A DNA stretch of 64,000 nucleotides, from assembly GCA_963702445.1 (NCBI GenBank), contig CAVPCZ010000018.1:62001-126000 (forward strand), written 5' to 3'. A model generated the notes under the pieces. It saw only the letters and a program-made list of their open reading frames with translations. It was not told the DNA's origin and did no database searches. The stretch is from CAVPCZ01 sp963702445. GTDB taxonomy: Bacteria > Bacteroidota > Ignavibacteria > UBA10030 > UBA6906. The position numbers and the translations under genes are program-made. Positions 58,587-64,000 of this stretch are shown in pieces; the first letter of the stretch is position 1, and each line of letters opens with the position of its first letter.

Positions 58587-60150
58587 ATGAAAAGACGCAT
58601 GTACCTTCTGCTGACAACTCACAGTGGTCGTTCTGCTCGCGGCGGGACTTTGGCCGCAGCAGGGACGATCAAGTCCGCGGGTGTAAACGGAAACTGGAGT
58701 GTGCAGGCCACATGGGTCGGGGGAGTGGTGCCGGGGCCCGCTGACATTGCCGTTATTGCGGATCGTGACACGGTGACCTACAATGCCGCCGATGCCACCG
58801 TGGCCGGTGTGCAGGTGGGAGAGGGGGCCTCCGGTGTACTGCAATTCTCCAAGTCGGATTCCACCATTCTCCGCGTAAACGGAAATATACTCATCAGCGT
58901 CGGGGCGACATTCAAGGTCCAGTCCAATACGATACTCGGCAATCTCGTGCACAGGGTCTATCTGACCGGAGACCTCACCAATAACGGGGCCGCCTTTCGA
59001 TATGCGCTCGGGGAGCACGAACAGCACGCTGAGTGTCGCACAGTATATTTTCACGGGCTCGACGAACAGTACACTCACCATGCCGGGAGCGTATTCCTCT
59101 TCGGCGAATGAATTCAACGGATGGACCATCGACAAATCCGGCAGCGGCAAGGTTATTCTCGCGACGGATGTCTATATCGCTTCCGGAAGCACCAGTGCTC
59201 TTCCTGCACAGGTGTGGTTCGAGTTCAAGCGCGGAAAGGTCGAGACGGGGAACAACACCCTGGTACACCTCTCCACGACCAGCGCAACCGTGTTCGGTGC
59301 TTCGGATTCGAGCTACGTAATCGGTGCCATGGGGCGCGGTGCCTCGAGCGGCACCTCAAACAAGGACTATCCGATCGGCGATGCCAACGGTTACCGGCCC
59401 ATCCGGGTGCGCACGGTCACGGGGAATGCGACCACGGGACACTGGACCACCGCGCGCTGCATTCCCGGGAACGCGAGCATCGGGGCCTCCGGCACCTTTT
59501 CGGGGGGCATTGACAAAGTTTCCGCGGTCCGCTACTACCAGGTGAACTATTTCAAGGGAGCGACCACGACGGCAACTCTGAAAATGGCATTCTATACGCT
59601 GAGCTATGGATTGAATGACGGCGTAGCAGCGGGGAATACGAATCTCAGAGTTGCACATTCGACGAACAACCGGAGTGCCTGGACGGGGAACGGTCCGACG
59701 GCAGTGTACACCACTGCTCTGGACAGCCTGCCGCGTCTGATTGTCGCCGACTCGCTCGCGACTGCACTCGACCTTACCGATGGCGGCGCGGCCGTGTATC
59801 TGGCGCTTGCCCGCGTGACAGGAACAACGGAGAACTCGCTTCAAGGGCCGGGCACGTCGGTGGAAACGATTGCCGGCGAACTCCCGTCCCGGTTCAGCGT
59901 CTCGCAAAACTATCCCAACCCGTTCAATCCGTCCACCATGATCGAGTACTCGCTGCCGCAGGAGCAGCCGGTGACGGTGAAGGTGTTCTCGCTCCTGGGC
60001 CAGGAAGTGGCAACACTGGTAAGCACGGTCCAGCCGGCCGGCACGTATCGCGTGACCTTTGACGCGTCCTCCCTCACCTCCGGTATGTACATCTATCAGG
60101 TCCGTGCGGGCGCTCTTGTGCAGAGCAGACGTATGATGCTGTTAAAGTAA
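58587..60150 (+). CDS. secreted protein with type IX secretion sorting domain, three frameshifts
   Basis: About 520 residues. The signal peptide is split by two compensating indels: MKRRMYLLLTT is in one frame and LTVVVLLAAGLWPQQG in another, before GTIKSAGVNGNWSVQATWVGGVVPG. A further indel near 58995 moves AAF(D)MRSGSTNSTLS into the third frame. Middle: repeats of short hydrophobic blocks typical of a beta-helix or adhesin (STNSTLSVAQYIFTGSTNSTLT). C-terminal type IX domain: SVSQNYPNPFNPSTMIEYSLP, LLGQEVATLV, YIYQVRAG and terminal RMMLLK. Cargo for the type IX system; substrate-binding role guessed. Confidence 0.82.
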
Positions 60151-60183
60151 CCGGTCACATGTTCTCAACGTAAGCGGACGCTG

Positions 60184-60199
60184 TGGCACGATTGCTGCA
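60184..60199 (+). promoter_or_regulatory. near-consensus sigma-54 promoter upstream of PL6
   Basis: TGGCACG at 60184 (-24), three bases after A, then CTGCA (-12): 15 of 16 positions match TGGCACGrNNNTTGCW. It lies 78 bases before the PL6 start and 34 after the previous stop, in a non-coding gap. A partial sigma-54 activator is present at the window start. Confidence 0.6.
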
Positions 60200-60200
60200 C

Positions 60201-60251
60201 GGGGCACGGAGACGTTATGCCCGGATTTCCTGAACACGTCTCCGCGTCCCC
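60201..60251 (+). other. stem-loop in the PL6 leader
   Basis: CGGAGACGT (60207-60215) pairs with ACGTCTCCG (60236-60244), extended by GGGG/CCCC (60201-60204 with 60248-60251) across a short mismatch; 20-base loop. Immediately downstream of the sigma-54 site, in the expected 5' leader. No T-run. May be an mRNA structure or a weak attenuator. Confidence 0.45.
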
Positions 60252-60276
60252 GTGTATGCACGAAAAGGAATATTAC

Positions 60277-62023
60277 ATGAATGTACGCTGCTGGTGGTGC
60301 GTGGTGCTGTTGTCTGTTTGCCTTATCGGCTCGCCGGCTCACGCAAAAGACTTCCCCGTCGCTACGCCCGGCGAGATCACCGCGGCGATGGGCATGGCCC
60401 AGCCGGGGGACACCCTGACCATGGCTGCCGGGACCTGGACAAATGTCCGGCTGGTCTTCGAGGGGAATGGCACAGCCGGCCGGCCGATAACCCTTCGTAC
60501 CCCCGGCTACGGCAGCGTGACGATCACCGGTGCATCCAACCTCCGGATCGGAGGCACGTATCTCGTTGTGGACGGCCTGCTGTTCACCAGCGGCTACAGT
60601 CCTGCGGATGCGGTGATCGAGTTCCGGAACGCCTCCAAGAGCCTCGAAAGCTCACACTGCAGGCTGACGAACACGGGCATCACCGACTTCAATCCGGCAG
60701 TCAAGACCACCGACTACAAGTGGATTTCGCTCTACGGTTCGCACAACCGGGTGGATCACTGCTACCTGCGCGGGAAGAACCATCAGGGAACGACGCTCGT
60801 GGTCTGGCTTTCCGCCGCGCCGAATTATCATCTGATCGACCACAACCATTTTGCCTACCGGCCGCCACTGGGAGTGAACGGGGGCGAGACCATACGGGTG
60901 GGAACATCCGACTGGTCCATGTATGATTCGTACACGATCGTCGAAGAGAACTTCTTTGAAGAGTGCAACGGGGAAGCGGAAATCATCTCCAGCAAGTCGT
61001 GTGAGAATGTCTACCGTCGCAACACCTTCCGCAATTGTGAAGGAACGCTGACACTCCGTCATGGCAATCGCTGCCGCGTCGAAGGGAATTTCTTCTTCGG
61101 CAACGGCAAGAGCAGTACCGGAGGGATCCGGGTGATCGGTGAGGATCACCTGGTGGTCAACAACTACGTGGCAGGCCTCAAGGGCACGGACATACGGTCC
61201 GCCATCGCGCTCATGAACGGAATTCCGGATTCCCCCCTCAACGGTTACTATCAGGTGAAGCGCGCGACGATCGCCTTCAACACACTGGTGGGGAACACTG
61301 CCAGCATCGATGTGGGGACGGGGAAGAGCTCCGCAAATAGCCTTCCGCCGCTGGACTGTGTTTTCGCAAACAATATCGTCACGAGCTCAACAGGTCCGCT
61401 GGTGCGCTTCACGGATACGCCGGTGAACCTGCGCTGGGAAGGGAATCTCTTCTGGGGTGCTTCGCTCGGGATTCCTCTGCCGGCGGGAATAACGATGGCT
61501 GATCCGTTGCTGGCAACCGCCGGTAGTGACGGGCTGCAGCGCCCGGTGCCCTCCAGTCCCGCCATCAACACCGCCATAGGTGCGTATCCCCAGGTCTCCC
61601 TGGACATGGACGGCCAGGCACGGCAGGATCCGAAAGAGATCGGCGCCGACGAGATGTCGACCGAACCGGTTCTTGTCCGCCCGCTCACTGCGGCGGATGT
61701 CGGCCCCCGGACTCCGGCAACATCTGTGGGCGATCGGAGCAGACCGGGACGTCCGCAGGAGTTCGCCTGCTCCGAGGCGTATCCGAACCCGTTCAATCCC
61801 GAGACCACAATCACGTTTGTTGCCTCCGGCGAATGGCCGCGCGCGCGTGGAGGTCTACAACTCCCTCGGAGAACTCGTTGCGACCCCTTTTGACGGGTAC
61901 GTGCATGCGGCTCAACGTGTGAATGTCCGGTTTCAGGGAAACGGGTTGCCCGGCGGGGGTTATTTCGCCTGTGTGACTCAGGGTGGGCATCGTGTTGTCC
62001 GTACCATGGTCCTTCTGAAATGA
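60277..62023 (+). CDS. PL6-family polysaccharide lyase (chondroitinase B/alginate lyase type) with type IX sorting domain, one frameshift
   Basis: About 582 residues. AAAGGA before ATG 60277; signal peptide WWCVVLLSVCLIGSPAHA. Parallel beta-helix: DGLLFTSGYSPADAVIEFR; catalytic area ISSKSCENVYRRNTFRNCEG and LTLRHGNRCRVEGNFFFGNG, which carry the conserved Lys and Arg of PL6. C-terminus: CSEAYPNPFNPETTITFV, then after an indel near 61845 RVEVYNSLGELVATPFDGY and RTMVLLK. Polymannuronate/alginate or dermatan-type lyase, exported and surface-anchored by type IX. Confidence 0.88.
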
Positions 62024-62048
62024 CCTTCTCCAACAACGAGGTGTGCCG

Positions 62049-64000
62049 ATGATGCGCAACGGGCTGTTCCTTCTGCTTCTCTGGTGTGTACCCTGTTCCA
62101 TGCCGGGGCAGGCAAATCCGCTCGAGGGGCGAATCAAAAAGGCACTCACGTACGCTCAAACCCGGCTGCGCAGTACCGTCTCGATGTTCGGCGACAGCGT
62201 TCAGTTCCCCCGCAGCTCGGATCTGAAGGGCGTAATGCAGACCGTTCCGCCGGATGACTGGACGAGCGGATTCTTCCCCGGGGTGCTCTGGTACATGGCC
62301 GAATACGCACACGATACCACCCTGCGGGTTGCGGCGGACCGCTGGACGCGCGGATTGGAGGCGCAGAAGTTCAACACCGGAACACACGATGTCGGGTTCA
62401 TGATGTACTGCAGTTATGGCAATGCGAACAGGATCGAGCCTTCCCCGGACAAACAGGAGATCCTGCTTCGATCGGCCCGCTCCCTCATCAAACGGTACAA
62501 TCCGGTTGTCGGATGCATAAAATCCTGGGACGGGCGGAAGGAGTGGCCCTACCCGGTGATTATCGACAACATGATGAACCTCGAGCTTCTCTTCTGGGCT
62601 GCCGCACACGGTGGCGGACCCGTGTTCCGTGACATTGCCGTGAGCGCATGCCCTGACGACGATGGCCAATCATGTCCGGCCCGACGGCAGCACATATCAC
62701 GTGGTGGACTACGACACGCTCACCGGTGCGGTGGTGAGAAAGCAGACGAGTCAGGGGTTTGCAGACGAGTCGGTGTGGGCCCGCGGGCAGGCGTGGGGGA
62801 TCTACGGATTCACCATGGTGTACCGTGAAACGCGTGACGCGCGGTTTCTGGAGACCGCCGAGCGGCTGGCGGATTTCTTCATCGGGCATCTTCCTCCCGA
62901 CCGCATTCCCTACTGGGATTTCAAGGCCCCGGGGATACCGGATACAGAGAGGGACGCCTCCGCCGGCGCAATCGCGGCGTCCGGACTTCTGGAACTCAGC
63001 ACCCTGACGAAAGAAGTGTCCCGCCGCGTCTGCGTATCTCGCTGCGGCCGAAGGCATCCTCACATCCCTGACCGCACCTCCGTATTTGTCCGAGGGCACG
63101 GCTTCGCGCTTCATCATCAATCATTCCGTGGGTCACCGCCCCCGGAACGGGGAGGTGGATGTTTCCCTGATCTACGCCGACTACTATGCCGTGGAGGCGA
63201 TGCTGCGGTATCTCGCACGATCATCATTCGGGGTCTGCGAGGCCGCCGAGGACGAGGTCACAGGCTGTTTCTCTGACCGTCACGAATCCACTCGACATGG
63301 TACGCCCCTTCGAGACCGTCTCGCTGGCCTGGGCCGACGTGCAGCGCCGTCTGGGCATCGCTCCCGGAACCCCTGTCGCCGTGTTCAGCGGCACCACCGA
63401 ACTGCCCGGCCAATGGGTGGATGGGGATTTCGACGGAACCCCGGAGGAGTTCCTCTTCCAATGGACCTTCGGACGCCGCGAGAAGAGAGAATTCGTGCTG
63501 AAGACGGCGGAGGTTGCCCCGGTCTTCGAAACGAAGGTGGAGGCACGATACGTCGTTCCGCGTGAGGACATCGCATGGGAGAGCGACAGGATCGCCTACC
63601 GCATTTATGGCTCCCCGGTGGCCGGGGACGTGCTCGACGGCGTGGATGTCTGGGTGAAACGGGTCCGGTATCCGATCGTGGATAAGTGGTACAAGGCGAA
63701 CGAGAGAAACAGGGGCGCAAAGGATTCCTATCATGAGGACCATGGGGAGGGAGCGGACTTCTTCAGCGTCGGCCGCACGCTCGGCGCCGGCGGGTGCGGT
63801 CTGTTGAAGAACGGTGTGCTCCACCAATCCGGTGTCTTCTCGTCGTATATCATTCACGCGCGTGGGTCCGGTCCGTGCGAGCTTCACCGTGGTCTACGAG
63901 AACGGCCGGATGGACGGTGTGCCCTACCGTGAAGTAAAGACCTATTCACTCGATGCCGGACAGAACCTGAATCGAATTGATGTCACCTTCAGCGGATTCG
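62049..64000 (+). CDS. GH88-type unsaturated uronyl hydrolase fused to a DUF4861 domain (truncated by window end), frameshifted
   Basis: Start ATG 62049 with GAGG nearby and signal peptide GLFLLLLWCVPCSMPG. GH88 alpha/alpha barrel: DDWTSGFFPGVLWYMAEYA, MMNLELLFWAA with Asp just before, DESVWARGQAWGIYGFTMVYRE; these carry the two catalytic Asp. Frame changes near 62640, 63020 and 63230. It continues into VSLTVTNPLDMVRPFETVSLAWADV, then DYHEDHGEGADFFSVG-type SYHEDHGEGADFFSVGRTLGAGG, the DUF4861 core; another indel near 63875 is followed by VYENGRMDGVPYREV. No stop/start is visible between the two domains, so I call a fusion; two adjacent genes is the alternative. Confidence 0.8.

Noticed and set aside
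1..64000. tRNA, rRNA, CRISPR, insertion sequence or prophage
   Set aside because: Intergenic gaps are short (none over about 225 bases) and no cloverleaf, direct-repeat array, transposase or integrase was seen.

Overview
The window is GC-rich, densely coded DNA from a member of the Fibrobacteres-Chlorobi-Bacteroidota group, most likely an Ignavibacteria/Chlorobi-type lineage rather than a classical Bacteroidia. Reasons: secreted proteins end in type IX secretion sorting domains (the YPNPFNP motif occurs twice); a PorV/PorQ-like barrel and a TonB-dependent receptor with an N-terminal carboxypeptidase-regulatory-like domain are present; and the order rplM-rpsI-rpsB-tsf-pyrH-frr is typical of the group. 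Many genes also have good Shine-Dalgarno sequences and several promoters look like TTGACA-17-TATAAT, which argues against Bacteroidia proper. No tRNA, rRNA, CRISPR array, insertion sequence or phage gene was found, and no gene-free stretch exceeds about 225 bases.

The sequence carries many single-base insertions or deletions. They break genes that cannot be dispensable (rplM, rpsI, tsf, polA), usually in short homopolymers, and removing one base often restores the family sequence exactly. I therefore treat broken genes as sequencing or assembly errors and give one CDS spanning each real gene.

Layout. 1-9.1 kb: the tail of a sigma-54 activator, then a 2-oxoacid dehydrogenase and lipoate cluster: lpdA, lipB, a fused E1 alpha-beta, a second separate E1 alpha and E1 beta, one E2, and lipA. 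9.1-13.2 kb: a translation operon with a strong promoter and a terminator. 13.3-14.6 kb: PspC-like and LiaF-like envelope proteins. 14.6-21.6 kb (minus strand): a chalcone-isomerase-like secreted protein, a DUF3857/transglutaminase lipoprotein, an MFS transporter and polA. 21.7-26.6 kb: rhaA, a Nudix hydrolase, a secreted esterase and an M64 metallopeptidase. 26.7-32.6 kb: an uncharacterised lipoprotein/coiled-coil pair, a receiver protein, a YbhB-type protein and a large receiver-PEP-synthase-like fusion. 32.8 kb: a phosphofructokinase with pyrophosphate-type residues. 34.2-42.2 kb: a heparinase-like lyase, two uroporphyrinogen-decarboxylase-family methyltransferase-like proteins, a phosphatase, L-rhamnose mutarotase and tex.

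42.2-64 kb: a long same-strand locus for an alginate-like or other uronic-acid polysaccharide. A GntR/FadR-type repressor with its own palindromic operator leads. It is followed by an SDR, a PL17-like lyase, KdgF, a hexuronate-type MFS transporter, KduD, an Eda aldolase with a C-terminal VOC domain, a second alginate-lyase-family protein, a TonB-dependent receptor, a set of outer-membrane and secreted proteins, a PL6 lyase with a type IX signal, and a GH88-DUF4861 protein cut by the window end. Together these would cut the polymer outside or in the periplasm, import unsaturated uronates, linearise and reduce them to 2-keto-3-deoxygluconate and, after a kinase not seen here, feed pyruvate and glyceraldehyde-3-phosphate to central metabolism. 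A near-consensus sigma-54 promoter lies just upstream of the PL6 gene.
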